Shown here piece by piece: positions 11,601 to 22,926 of a stretch of DNA of 64,000 bases; within the stretch, counting starts at the first letter, position 1, and the number at the start of each line of letters is the position of its first letter. A program made the translations under genes and the position numbers. Where the stretch lies: positions 496,001-560,000 of the forward strand of contig JAKTNV010000065.1 of NCBI GenBank assembly GCA_022747635.1. The letters run 5' to 3'. Under the pieces are notes generated by a model. The model was not told where the DNA came from, did not search any database, and saw nothing but the letters and a program-made list of their open reading frames with translations. The stretch comes from Hetaerina americana (Eukaryota > Arthropoda > Insecta > Odonata > Calopterygidae).

Positions 11601-13890
11601 CCCGTCGCTGCTGTCATTCTCGGCGTCACCAACCTCTCGTGAGGTGACGCCCTTTTAGTCTCCTTCGCTCGAAAAATATTCCAAAAGAAATGCTGGCCTG
11701 ATTTTATTTACGCTTGCGTGTAGAATAGGAAGTTTTGAAGGTTTTTCAAGGTATCCGGACATTAAATTCCAGGCATTGGTGAACTGCGGGTATTTTCGGT
11801 AGGAAAATTAAAATTCCCATTTGTTGTACAAGCCTTAATACCGTAAATAAGTCCACCGTGCGAAAATTTAAGAAGAATTCTTACGTGATTGAAAATGTGT
11901 TTCAAAATCTTAAACGCAGCGTGGCGCAAAGAGATAAGATCCTCAGTATTGTCGAAATTCTTTTTGTTTTAGCCGAGGGTATAACTGATGAGTAATCGGC
12001 GTATGAAAGCTTTCCGTGCGTTATACTGATGGCATATCTCCAGACTGTCAAGTCTCCGGAGGAGGCGACACGGATGAATCGCGGCGATGTTAGCTGTCAC
12101 GAGAGGAAAAGTAGGGCTCGTTGGACTGTCTGTCGGAAAGATTTTTGTACGCCTCCCTTATCTCGTAAAGGGTTCTTGCAAGCTTGTAACGTCAATACTT
12201 GAACTGACTCGTGAGGATTACGCCGCGCCCACGACGGTTGACCCGATAACCAGGGGAAATTGCCAATTGGCTTTAAAGATCCAGATTAACCCGGGCAAGG
12301 CCTCGGGAAAGTAGAGATAATTTTAGAGCCTTTTAGTATCACGGGAGAATAAATCACTAAATTAACATGCACTCTAACCCTACAAAACAGAATGTACCTG
12401 CAGGAAGTTGATTATTATCGGTCATTTTTGAGTTCATAACTTTTACGACGGTCTTTAAAGACCTCTTCTACTTTGCTCTGGATCTTAAAGCAAATAGATG
12501 TAAGGGATTTGCGGAATGATTTCTCACTAGCGCTGCGCTAAAAAAATTCCCATCGAATGTTTTCCTGCTGCATTGGCGGTCGTCTTTTGTTAGCGTTCGA
12601 TGATCGATATTGAACTGTGGCCCAAATATTACCATATTTTATTTCAAACGCTGCTTTTTTGCATTTTTATTTTCCTTGAATGTTGAAATTAACAAGCCCA
12701 AAGTCTGTGAAATCCACGACCGTTATAAGTAATTCTCTCCCATGGAGTCGGCTGAATATGAATTTTTGTAGCCATTAGATGAGGCAGGATAGCGGAAATT
12801 TTATCTCGCGCTTTGAAAATCAAGTATCAGCGCATCAGAATGGCGGAATTTTTTAAAATTTTGTCTCATCTGAATGCCTTGTGGTTTTTTAGGTTACGAG
12901 GATAGCAAGTTTTAAATTTTTTTCCATAGCGATCTGCTGTACTGATGTTTTTGCTGTAGAAATTGTTGCGGTGTTATTGGTCAGTTAGTTAAATGAAATC
13001 TCCAATTAAAAAATATACTATACCGACTATATTTAATAGCCGCTTCGTGAATAAAAATTGTACATGAGGTAGGTAAGGTTTAATTATCACTCGAATGAAT
13101 TGTTGTTTTCAATTTCGATTATTGATTCTATGCATTACTTTAGAAAGTTTTCATTGAGTTCATAATTTCCACAAGTGACACTTACAAGACATCCTAGAGT
13201 TCTCGGTAGTAAAATCGACAACAGTAGTAAAATCGACAATAGTCGATTTTACTCTGTATTTGATCCCTGTAATATTTCAGGGAAAAAATCCCCGCGAATG
13301 CCTCATAGTAATACTTTTCACAATGTGATACTTCATATAATAGTGCCAAGTTTTCTTTGACGTTAAAAATTGGCATTTGTTATTTATTAGAGCTTGAGAT
13401 GCATACCTAGATAAGAAAATTATTAAAAGACGCAAAAAAGAAACAGCACAACCATCGGCAGGATCCCCTTCCACAGATAACGTAGACTTGGCATTGGGAT
13501 TGGACAAGATGAACGGGAAAAAACTGATATTAGTTGGTTCTCTCCCGTTCATCAGCGGTTTCATCACATTGAGGATATGACGCACTTTGGTTCGATTGCA
13601 CCTTGTTTTATTTGTTTAATATATGGATGAAATCGCTTATTTTGTCACCACTCCGTGAATGTCCGCGAGTTGGATTAGATAAATTAACGTAGGTAGTTTC
13701 TTGTATGGCTTTCTCCAAAATATTTAGTGAACTCCGCTTTTTTTAATAGCCCTACTTCATACAGTATAGTCAAATGCTATGTACGACCATATCGTACGTT
13801 GAAGTCGTATTCGTTGACTACGAGAACTAAATACCCTTGGAATTGGCAATGTAAATTTGTTGCCGTGTACTAAAAAAGTCATAATTCGTC
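8673..13890. other. AT-rich non-coding DNA, probably intronic or intergenic
   Basis: No coding exon recognised. Short frames at 10169-10450, 10867-11229, 11381-11647 and 12087-12314 have no known domain, and no strong splice pair frames them. One perfect hairpin (11085-11146) is listed separately. Confidence 0.45.
11085..11146. repeat. Perfect 20-bp stem hairpin with flanking direct repeat
   Basis: TAATGAAATAAGGACAATTT (11085-11104) and its exact reverse complement (11127-11146) enclose a 22-base loop. A 12-base direct repeat, AAGTCCCTAATT, occurs at 11032-11043 and again at 11146-11157, the second starting at the end of the stem. The shape could be a small palindromic element or an inverted-repeat remnant. 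The stem is shorter than usual for a microRNA precursor. Confidence 0.8.
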
Positions 13891-13897
13891 CGCAATT

Positions 13898-15127
13898 TTG
13901 TCGATATTTCTTTTCACTTTTTCCGCAACCGGTTTTTTAAAAGTGGAAATATCTATCGTAATGTATCATCATCACTTTATGGCGTCTTCGCGAAAGCGGT
14001 CAAATTATTTCGGACTACTCCGACTTATTTATACGGATGACGAAAAAAAAGAGCACGGCGCGTCCATTCTTAAATTAAAGCACTCCTGCGATCTGTCGCA
14101 TCCGGGATACGAGTCATTCGGAATCCCCTCCCCAAGCCTGGCTAGTATTCAAGTGGCCGCACGCGCTCTCCATGGGCGCCCGTGTCTCCGTCGCCAACAG
14201 GAGGAAATCGCCCCCCCGACGGCGGAGGAGGAATGCAAGCGCGCGGTCGGCGTCGGGGGCGAGGAAGAAGGAGAGGCGGCGGACGACGCACCCCCGAGGC
14301 GACGCCGACGCCCTCTCGACGGACGAGGCGACGCGAACGCCGAGTCGAGGACGACCATCACCGACGGAAATGGGGATCCCCGCGAGCGAACGAAAGCCCC
14401 CGCACCGACACGGCAGGAGGCGCGGCATCAACCCGACGCCGCCGCACCCCGGCTGCTTCCCGACGCCCTCTATCCAACACGACACGTGGAGGTCCCCTCC
14501 GGACCTCCTGGCGAACGAACCACCGACTCCGGGATCCACGGGGCGTCGAATGCCCAAAAGTGCGATCCCGGCCATCCCGAAGGCTCGACGCTTCCCCACC
14601 CCGCTTCACCCCCCGGCGCCTCCCACCCCGGGCCGCCGCCGCCGCCGGACGCCACCTCCGGCCCCGCTCCGCCGAGCCGGTCTCCCGGCCCGGAGACCGC
14701 GACCATCAGCGCGGGCGCCCTAACCTCCCCGGCAACCTCCTGTGGGTCTCCCTCTCCGCTCCCCTCCCCGTCCTCCCCGGACGATGCTGTCCCTCGCTCC
14801 GTCTCGCCCTCCATCCCCTCTCCGCAACCCTCCTCCATTTGCTCCTCACCCTCGCCGACCCCGAGCAGCCCCCTCCACCCCCAGCGCGGGGACTCCTCGC
14901 CGACCACCCCTTCCCTCGTCGCCCCCGCATCCCCCTCTGGCTTGCTTCCCATCACGTTTGATGGGGGGTCGCGCTTCGCCGACACCTCCTTGCTGATCCA
15001 TCGCCAGTGGTTGCGATCCAGAAGGCAACAACTCCAACAACGTCCGGCCGCGAGCGCCGCTATCGAATCCGCCCCGGTAAGCCACGAAGCCGTGCCACTA
15101 ACACCAAATTGGTCCGCCTTCGTGTAA
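13898..15127 (+). CDS. GC-rich proline/serine/arginine-rich open frame, function unknown
   Basis: An uninterrupted frame of 409 codons lies in an island of GC-rich DNA (about 14100-15120). The first ATG in the frame is a few codons inside, so the start is uncertain. The first 70 or so residues come from ordinary AT-rich DNA and are probably not coding. From about residue 75 the product is low complexity: acidic and arginine blocks, then long Pro/Ser/Gly stretches. It ends in a better-mixed tail (RFADTSLLIHRQWLRSRRQQ and a terminal TPNWSAFV). Two other frames are also open for 180-260 codons, so openness is partly a composition effect. A polyadenylation signal lies 120 bases past the stop. It may be a terminal exon of an unknown gene or part of a retroelement. 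I recognise no domain. Confidence 0.3.
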   Translation: MSIFLFTFSATGFLKVEISIVMYHHHFMASSRKRSNYFGLLRLIYTDDEKKEHGASILKLKHSCDLSHPGYESFGIPSPSLASIQVAARALHGRPCLRRQQEEIAPPTAEEECKRAVGVGGEEEGEAADDAPPRRRRRPLDGRGDANAESRTTITDGNGDPRERTKAPAPTRQEARHQPDAAAPRLLPDALYPTRHVEVPSGPPGERTTDSGIHGASNAQKCDPGHPEGSTLPHPASPPGASHPGPPPPPDATSGPAPPSRSPGPETATISAGALTSPATSCGSPSPLPSPSSPDDAVPRSVSPSIPSPQPSSICSSPSPTPSSPLHPQRGDSSPTTPSLVAPASPSGLLPITFDGGSRFADTSLLIHRQWLRSRRQQLQQRPAASAAIESAPVSHEAVPLTPNWSAFV

Positions 15128-15246
15128 ATACATAACCGTGTGTACATAATTCCCATGTGTACTTATACGTAACTGTTTACATCCCCCCGGAGATGGTCCT
15201 AAGCAATGCATTGATCTCCCCCACCCTTTCCCGCAGTCCGTGTTGG

Positions 15247-15252
15247 AATAAA
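15247..15252 (+). promoter_or_regulatory. Polyadenylation signal AATAAA
   Basis: GGAATAAAAAAAAC ends the GC-rich segment that starts near 14.1 kb. It could be the poly(A) signal of that unit, or the A-rich 3' end of a retroelement. Confidence 0.4.
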
Positions 15253-15259
15253 AAAAACT

Positions 15260-15735
15260 TACTAACTAGAATGACTGGAAACTTACCGCATGCCGTTATC
15301 GGAACCGTTTAACGTGTATTTTGTCCTTTCTCATCAGGACGACGGTGGCGGAACGTCGAAAACAATACTTGACTTCCGAGGCATTGATTTGTGGGTGTCA
15401 ATACTCTTTAATGGAGTGGTCTTTTTCTCAATTAAACCTCTCTTAATTGATTCTTTGTAGTAGCGCACGTATTGTAAATTTGTGTAGTCATGCACGAAAC
15501 ACCCGCACGTGGGCCGCATGAAGTTATTTGCACTTATGATTGTGTCTGATACTATGGAGATTCCACGGGAGAGAGACGAGCTTCGCAAGTTTCGCGAGTT
15601 TCATTTTTGTGTTAAGATTTGTTCGATTGTTTTATCGCGAGGTCTTCGGTCAACATTAATTGGGGAAAATTTTATTAAATTTTAAATATATGAATATAAT
15701 TTAACCCTTAAAAGTTGTTAACGTCTCTAAGAAAT
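15260..15735. other. Non-coding spacer
   Basis: Nothing recognised. The short - frame 15334-15588 has no known domain. Confidence 0.45.
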
Positions 15736-15739
15736 ATTT

Positions 15740-16680
15740 AGTAGCTTCTTAGTTGACCGGTTCATGACTCGTGAGTTCTGCATTTCGGATGTGGTAATCA
15801 CTCCTAGGGACTGGTTCGTGATGATCCTTCGAGCTGTCCTGTTCCCTGTCCCAAGTTCTTCATTCCTCTTTCGTCCGCATCGCATTAATCCGTCATTTGC
15901 TTCCTCTAAGTCCTTCATGGCCTTCATCGGCAGTTTTTCTTTCAATGGTTCCTTCCATAACTTACTGCATTCACCATTGCCTTAAGATGCCTCAAATCAA
16001 ATCATAACTACTCTTTTTTTCTATTAGTGCCATCCATAGGTTTCTCTCTTCCTTATTCTCCGAAGGATTTCTTCAGCCATTCCATCTGCTTATTTTGTTA
16101 CCATTCTTCTTTAACATCACATCTACCAGGTAAGACGTTGCACGTACGTAGTATTTTACGTAGTAGCTAATATTCTTCGATTGGATGTTTTTACATGTGT
16201 GTCCATATCCCACTGCCGTAGAAAAGGAAACTCCCTGCATAGGATTTGTGAATTATTTCCGTATGTTCAGTCTTGTGCTCTGTGCTATCAGCAATTGTTT
16301 CTTCTGATATAAAACCTTTTTTCTCTTAGGCTATTCTGTTTGCTACTTCCATGTTGCTTTTTCTACCCCTGGTTATTCTACTGCCTAAATAGAAAATGTC
16401 TTCTACATGTTGAAGTTGGGCCCCTTTAATAATTATTTTGAAGTTATCTTCCTTGTTTTGTCCAGTATTTGAGTATTATCTCATTCATTATGTGTATTTG
16501 AGTTCGTGCTTGGTTTTGCATTTCATTCCATGCTCGCTCTTGCAGAAAATCCCCTCCAAGTAATATTTCCCCATGAAGTGTGGCTATATTGTTCTCGGAC
16601 CGCAGATTGTTTTTCCTTACTCAATGATTCATCACACCGACTTCTTTAATTCCCTTTATTTCCTCAATCATATTATTGGG
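15740..16680 (-). pseudogene. Degenerate LINE (non-LTR retrotransposon) 3' region
   Basis: On the - strand, broken frames read in order like the C-terminal part of the reverse-transcriptase ORF common in insect LINEs. They include segments such as SRITRGRKSNMEVANRIA, SYAGSFLFYGSGIWT (compare the family pattern VWS-x-LLYG-x-E-TWTL) and, nearer the 3' end, VMEGTIE-like text before a short charged tail. Stops and frameshifts are frequent, and no YADD core is visible. The clade cannot be set from this remnant. Limits are approximate. Confidence 0.5.
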
Positions 16681-18055
16681 CTATACACTGGTGCACATTA
16701 AAGACGAGCGGCGGAAACTACAGTACTGGTCTTAACCCCCCTCTTTATGGTATTCCCTCAACTTGTGAGAAGCTTTCAATATTGGCCAATTTTTTTCCCT
16801 TCCGCTCCCGCGCGGTGCTTAGGTTAAAACCGATTCTCTGGAGTGTACTATCGTTTCGGGTTCGCTTATTCCTTTCCCGAAGTTGGGGCCGTCCTTGAAC
16901 GCTGGAAGAGAAGAGGTCACTCATACTATATATCTCTCCCCCGTCGATAAACATCGGAAGATAAACATTTTTTGGGGATGCTGTTCCCGAAGGAGACCCG
17001 GCGATTTCCGGCGTCCGGTGGCGGTCACTCCCGGGTGCGCGCGCTTCTCGGAATGCTCGTGCCTCCCGCTCATATAGCCTTCCTGCGTCCACGAGGGCAG
17101 TGCGAGGTGCGTCAACTTTACGATTTTGTTCCCAGTACTGACCCTCGACTGAATGGAAATATCGAGGCCATGAGTGTGTTATAAAACAGGTACATAGAGA
17201 AATACTGGTGGCGCGCCTGTGTTAAATAACCATGAGTTGACGATTGATGAATGCTGGCACATTCGGCGTACCTACCGCAGTGCTTCACTGTCGTTTGTCT
17301 TTGAACAGACCGCAGTCCTTCCTTCATTTGATTCATAACTCTTATGCCTTACAAGAGCGTATTCACAATAATGTATAAGCACTTTTGTTTCCAGGCCTCT
17401 TTCACGCTAATCTTTTACGGAAATGGTTTTGAAGCAGATTTTTGGCGCCAAAAACTATTGTTGTTCACGTAAACCCTCCTTAAATTTTCCGATTTTGATA
17501 TTGGTTTCGTAATCGTCGTAAAATAGACAATGAGCAGATATTGCTCGTGGGTCGCATTAGGGAAATTGCAGTAAATAAAGAAATTACTGAGTGCATTTGA
17601 ATTTGATATTACATTAGTTGGTGCATAAGGTACCTAAGAAACGCATTTTTAACCAAGTATTAGTCAAGTGTTTTTATGGATGCATCCATATCTAAAGTAA
17701 TTTTGTACTTGTTTCACCTGAAATTACTCGAGATGATGATTACGTTTTTATTTGATTTTTGATCTAATTTAGCTGCAAAGTTAAGTTTTTTCATTTAAAT
17801 GGGAAAAAATAATGGGGTGAAATTTCAATAATTGTGTTTATTTTAAAATCAACATCGACTGTTGCGGGCCACATTAAAAGCAGTGGCATATTGTGCACCA
17901 ACGGCATGCCTCAACGGAAGTTGTCCAATCGACCGGACGTAATGCAAATGAAATGCACCGGGTGAAAATGTCATTCCGTGCATGTTTCTCATCGCGTTGT
18001 CGATACGTCAACACTTTGTGCAGTTCCCATTGTTCATTTCCTTTCGCACCGCGAT
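16681..18055. other. Non-coding DNA with a small GC-rich patch
   Basis: A moderately GC-rich patch lies at about 16,800-17,110. The rest is AT-rich. No gene recognised. Confidence 0.45.
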
Positions 18056-18580
18056 GCTCAAATGCGAAAATTCGCCCGTCCAAGTTTCGCGGCGGAGAAG
18101 CTCTCGCCCACTCCTATTCCTCCTTCCCTCCCTCCCTTCATCCTTCCATCCGGACTCTATCGACTTTGTTCGGATTCGGAGCACTCACGAGTTCTTTCAT
18201 TTTCGAGAGCCAACCGTTCGTATCGGCGGCGGCGGCGTCCTCAGCGGACGAAAGCAAGGGGACGGTGCCTTGCACCCCCACCCGCTCCCTAACCCCCTAC
18301 CCCATCCTCCCCCACCCCCGCGCCCCGCCCTCTTCCTTGCTTTATCCTTTCGCTCACGTTTAAAGAATGCCGACACATCTCCCGCCCCTCCCCCGCACCA
18401 TTTCTTCAACCCCTCCCCTCAATCCCACCCCATCCGCCATCCCGCAGTTAATTTCTCTCTTGGAGGGCCGCGCGGCGTTGCGACACGTCGATTTCCGGGC
18501 GGTATCTGTCCTTCGAGGTCGGCGAGTGAAAATGCTTGGTTGGAAACGGAAGATGAAAAGGAAAAACTGAAATAATCTTT
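18056..18580. other. C-rich, CpG-containing block
   Basis: The + strand is rich in CCCTCC and CCCACCCC words between about 18110 and 18440. Overlapping frames on both strands are proline- or glycine-rich and unconvincing. It is another of the GC-rich patches scattered through the window. Confidence 0.45.
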
Positions 18581-19300
18581 TGTTTATTGATTGATGGCCA
18601 TACGTAATACTTCGACCCTACGTGGTGGCCTTGCGGATCTGTCTGCTCGTCTAAATGTGAGGTGGACATGAAATGCCCAACTCAATCTTTCATGTTGAGT
18701 CTGCATATGACAATTACTTGTGAGTTACGCACTTGGATCCAAGCCAACCTGTTCACCGGTTAGAACCACTCCCCATAAAATGCTAGAAGAGTATAATGAT
18801 TTTTATTCTTAGTAACTGGACCGTTGTCATTTGCCAGTGAGCATTACCGTTGGTGCATTAATGAAGCGATGCTTATCTAATATTTCCCATGCGATGAAGT
18901 CAATGTGAGGAAATCGCACGAATACCTAGTATTCCTCTTCATTTCCGATATTACGGAAAGGAGATATATTAAAAATTGAGTGTATAAACATCCCTCCCTA
19001 TTCATTCCAGTTCTCCTTTTACATATTTTTCCTCATGTTTTTACCCTACGCGCACCCTCTTTGCTTTAGAAATTTACCTCAGTAGCTGCTCTTTCAATCC
19101 CACTCCTTTCCTCTTCAAGGGGTCCTAGTTCCCGGACCAGACTCTTTCCCATCCATCCCCCCCTTTCCTAACTCCTCCTCCTTCTCCCCCACCCATCGTC
19201 CCTCCTCGGTATCCAAACAAACATTTGAGAGCTCCATTAGGGGGAGAGGGACCCGGCAACGCACGTGGCACTAATTCATTCCCGGCAATGAAGGGACCGA
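18581..19300. other. Non-coding DNA leading into a candidate promoter
   Basis: The block is AT-rich at the left. From about 19110 it becomes C-rich and contains a CACGTG E-box (19262-19267). No gene recognised. Confidence 0.4.
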
Positions 19301-19307
19301 CCGACCT

Positions 19308-19340
19308 TATATAAACTCCCATTGAGATGATTTAGTCCCT
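19308..19340 (+). promoter_or_regulatory. Candidate core promoter: TATATAAA plus initiator-like TTAGTCC
   Basis: TATATAAA (19308-19315) is followed 26 bases after its first T by the A of TTTAGTCC, a fair initiator match at the expected spacing. A CT-rich leader (CGCTCTCTCTCTC) follows. Upstream lies GC-rich DNA with an E-box. The start of the candidate exon described at 19478 lies about 140 bases downstream. Confidence 0.4.
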
Positions 19341-19477
19341 TTCGTGGACCCGCGTCGCTCTCTCTCTCTATGCTCCTCCTACCCGTCCCTCGTATCCCAT
19401 AGAAACAAATGGCCACGTTGGATTCGAAGTACTCGATCAGCGTCCCCGTTGAACGACGAAGCAGATAGACTTAATAA

Positions 19478-19504
19478 ATGCCAGCCGTCAAGTTAGAGCA
19501 GAAG
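19478..19504 (+). CDS. Candidate first coding exon, MPAVKLEQK then splice donor
   Basis: ATG at 19478 is preceded directly by an in-frame TAA. It opens nine codons (MPAVKLEQK) that end exactly at a strong donor, CAGAAG then GTATGG. Phase is 0, so it could join in frame to the tensin exon if that exon begins at 61153. Position relative to the TATA box and leader fits a first exon. The base at -3 of the ATG is T, which is not favourable. A short upstream frame (starting ATGGCCACG) would also be in the leader. No protein homology can be drawn from nine residues. Confidence 0.3.
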
Positions 19505-19505
19505 G

Positions 19506-22290
19506 TATGGGGTCGGTCTCCTCACGGTTCTCTTATACCTTCCATTTAACTCTGTTATGGACCTTGATTCCATAACTTTTCGTGCTATTCTTATCGAGTG
19601 ACGAGGTCTCGTCTCATCTCATTGCCTATTGACTCGAGGAGATAATCATGCAGCTGACATTTGGTAGCATTTGAACACAGTCGCTTGATATCATCCATTG
19701 ATCGAAAAGTTGGGGTAATGTGACACTGATAGAATCGCTACTTCGGGCCAGCAAAAATAGGAATAATCGGTATATAATCCAGCCATTAGCCTGCTGATCA
19801 GCTTATCGTCCCAGGGGAAGGGTTATAAAAATTAAAGAGCTATGTATGCATCACACAGGCGAATATTTTCTAAAAAATCCGCCTCCTCCTTGATCTTACC
19901 TCGTCTTCTCGGCTTGGGAGGTCAGTAACCTGCATCAATATGAAATTCTCAGAACGGATCGCAGTTGCATCGGTATATTGCCCTCAAAGTAGGGTTTTCG
20001 TTTTCAACCACTGATATTTCTGTGAGGTATTTGTTTTCGTCGGGTATTTTTCACCAGCTCAATGCGTTAGTCGATAAGTTTACTCGTCATTTTAAAGAAG
20101 TTCCTTGCACGGCTGTAAATTGAGCCCCTTCTGTTGTTCCATGTGTAAACCTTGAAGGTTCTAAAAATATTTCTTTGGGGATTCTTTGGAGACCACCCTT
20201 TCCCCATCTTTCTCCCTCTTAAAAACCAAATTCCTTAGTGCAAGGGAAGGTCCATCGGTTTCATTCTGGGAAGATTCTTTTAGAGAGGCATCCGTGATGC
20301 CTCTGTTCTTCCCATACTCCCTCCCTCTCTTCGCTCCATAATGCTGACCGAAAGACTGGAAGTCAAAATGTGAAAAAATCTGATTTTTCGTGCCTAAACG
20401 AGGGTGATTCGACGCGAAAATATGGATTAACTAGGGAATGGTAGTAATTGCAATCAATTAACTACTTGGCTCAGTCTTATTTGAAATATAATAATGCTAT
20501 TATACTCTTCAGCACCCGTCTATCATAGTTGTACTCGGCAGTTCATTCATTTTACTGACTCTTATGTTCGAGTTCATTTCAATCAGTCTACCTTTCCTCG
20601 TATTGAAATCTTTTGGATACTTTCTTTGGCGAATTCCTGATATTTGCACAATGTCATTGTTGAGCGGGGAGTGTGGTGGTCCAGGGGGAGCAGAAAGGAT
20701 TAGGATCCCGTAAGCAAATGCTGGGCGAAGAAGCCGACCTCTCTTTCTTTCCGAATGCGTGAATTTCCTTCATCATCTTCCTTGTTTTGAGGCGAGCTCT
20801 GCCCTTACCTACAGGAATAAAACATGTTAATTATTTTTTAATCATAGTCAACGACTATTGATAGTCATAGTTCTGAATGAAACAGATTTTTCAATCCATT
20901 TTGTAATGTTAACGTTATATTATTGTGGCGAAAATCTTCATTTACCACCGCATATTTTAATTAAATTAAACTAAACTAAAAATAAAGATTAGACGCTTAA
21001 AAAACCTATGATATGTGATAGGTTTAATAAAATGTGTTGAATACATTAGGAGTTAACTGCGTCGAAAAAGAAAATGCATGCTGTTCCTCAGAGACATAAT
21101 TTAATATTTCGAGCCCATTTACCGTTGTCCCTGATTTTCGTTGCTTATTCGCAAACTAATGTCTACGAGGGAACGTTTTCTCGATTGCGCATATATGTTC
21201 TTTGATTAAAATTAAAAAATTAAGTCAGGGTCCCGACACCCCAGCAATTTATTTTCTGGAATTATGTTTTTCACTGCATCAGCCAAAGTCATTGTCTTTG
21301 TTAGTGACTCTGAACTGTTATCGTCAAAGGAATGTTGCGGAAATAAGATAGCGCAACTTCACAGTCAGCTTTCAGTTTACTCAGTGTAATTAAGTCTGAA
21401 GAAAGCTGACCGAGTACATTTGAAAGAAATGCTCAACGTGCTACAATTCTCGCAATTTCTAGAACCACTTTTGGCGGGCGTTATTTGAATGATAGTAAAA
21501 TGTCGGTCGTTGGTCAGCATCCCCCAGATTACGTAACAAAATTTGCGACTGTGGTTATATATTACTCATACAAATGATTCATGACTGAAACCAAAAACCT
21601 TGAGACGTTGCAAACTTAATTTTTGATCGTTTTGTTCTAGATGATAAGGACACGGGTTTAAATTATTGAACTTATCCCCAGAAACGTTTGTTTTTTTAGG
21701 GTAAAATTTGGTTTCACTGCCAGTTAGTGAGTAAATTAGTAACTGGTAGTTAAACTTTGCTAAGAGCCACTGAGGCAGTTTCGATATTTTGGTGGCAAAT
21801 AAGCCATTTGGACTTAATAACTCAGTTCATTAACAATGCCCACTACTACTTCCTTGGGTTAATCGAATCCATTTGCCTATTTTTCTCGAGATTTTGATTT
21901 GTTCAAACTTCCGATAAAAGAGTAAATCCACCCAAAATCAATATCCCGCATGCCTACGATGAAACCATAAAGAAGTCGAAGAGAATCCTTTATTCAAATA
22001 CGTTTCCGAAAGATTTTTCAAATAATTCTTGGAACATTTAGTATCGTTTGATATTTCTCATTAGTACTGGTACTAGTTAAAACTATTAGGAAAAACTAAG
22101 AACCTGGATGTGATGGAAGTTTATATTTATACTTATTACTTTCACAAATGTGCGGAAGAGTGCATTGCGGTCATAATGTATCAGCGGCCAGATGGTAACT
22201 TATGTTGGAACATACCAGATAAGTGTACGGTGTATTTATAAGTGTACAATATAAAATTTGTTGTCTCAGGCGTAACTTTGTGGAATTTGC
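19506..22290. other. AT-rich non-coding DNA
   Basis: No exon, RNA gene or repeat recognised. Frames are short and stop-rich. If the exon at 19478 is real, this is the start of its intron. Confidence 0.45.
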
Positions 22291-22353
22291 ATAACATATT
22301 GAAATGTAATGAAATAATTGACTTTGTAATTCCACACACTTTATTTAAAAAAC

Positions 22354-22393
22354 ACACGACCCAGGTTTCGACGTTGAACGTCATCATCAGGTG
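22354..22393 (-). ncRNA. Hammerhead-ribozyme-like motif (left arm)
   Basis: This is the exact mirror copy of the motif in the right arm, read on the - strand: CTGATGA, a 5-bp stem with 3-base loop, GAAAC, a short third stem and GTC. The same reservations apply. Confidence 0.4.
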
Positions 22394-22826
22394 GTCCTCA
22401 TAGAAGCACGCTGGCTATATATACCTTCTGATCATAGGAGGGGGGGGTTGGTCAGAGAGGGAGGTCGGAGGGGTAAAAAGGTTACAATGTAGCTGGGAAG
22501 AAAAGACAATTACATTTTTGATTTAGAAGAGTGGTAGGTCTAGGAGTGGGGAGTGGGAGGGATACAAAATTTCGTTGGCAAGATCATCTTTCCAATTTTG
22601 AAATTCCATTTTGAAATGTGTCCGTTGGAAAGATGATCTTGCCAACGAAATTTTGTATCCCTCCCACTCCCCACTCCTAGACCTACCACTCTTCTAAATC
22701 AAAAATGTAATTGTCTTTTCTTCCCAGCTACATTGTAACCTTTTTACCCCTCCGACCTCCCTCTCTGACCAACCCCCCCCTCCTATGATCAGAAGGTATA
22801 TATAGCCAGCGTGCTTCTATGAGGAC

Positions 22827-22866
22827 CACCTGATGATGACGTTCAACGTCGAAACCTGGGTCGTGT
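22827..22866 (+). ncRNA. Hammerhead-ribozyme-like motif (right arm)
   Basis: The core order is CTGATGA (22830-22836), one extra T, stem II GACGT/ACGTC (22838-22842 with 22846-22850), then GAAAC (22851-22855). A 2-3 bp stem III (AC or ACC with GT or GGT) and C at 22862 as the expected cleavage position follow. Stem I pairs only CAC with GTG. Hammerheads with very short stem III are known from Penelope-like elements and retrozymes. The unpaired T before stem II departs from the consensus, so activity is uncertain. Confidence 0.45.
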
Positions 22867-22926
22867 GTTTTTTAAATAAAGTGTGTGGAATTACAAAGTC
22901 AATTATTTCATTACATTTCAATATGT

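Larger units (their letters stand above)
22294..22926. repeat. Perfect 302-bp inverted repeat with 29-base loop
   Basis: The arms 22294-22595 and 22625-22926 appear to be exact reverse complements. Paired positions sum to 45220 at every point checked, so there is no indel, and the 8-base G-run is matched by an 8-base C-run. Each arm holds, reading toward the outside, a TATATATA box, a CTGATGA...GAAAC motif and AATAAA. Short frames in the outer arms translate to the same peptide on opposite strands, which is a consequence of the symmetry. Such exact arms imply a recent inverted duplication or strong gene conversion. A transcript across it would fold into a long double-stranded RNA. Confidence 0.95.
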
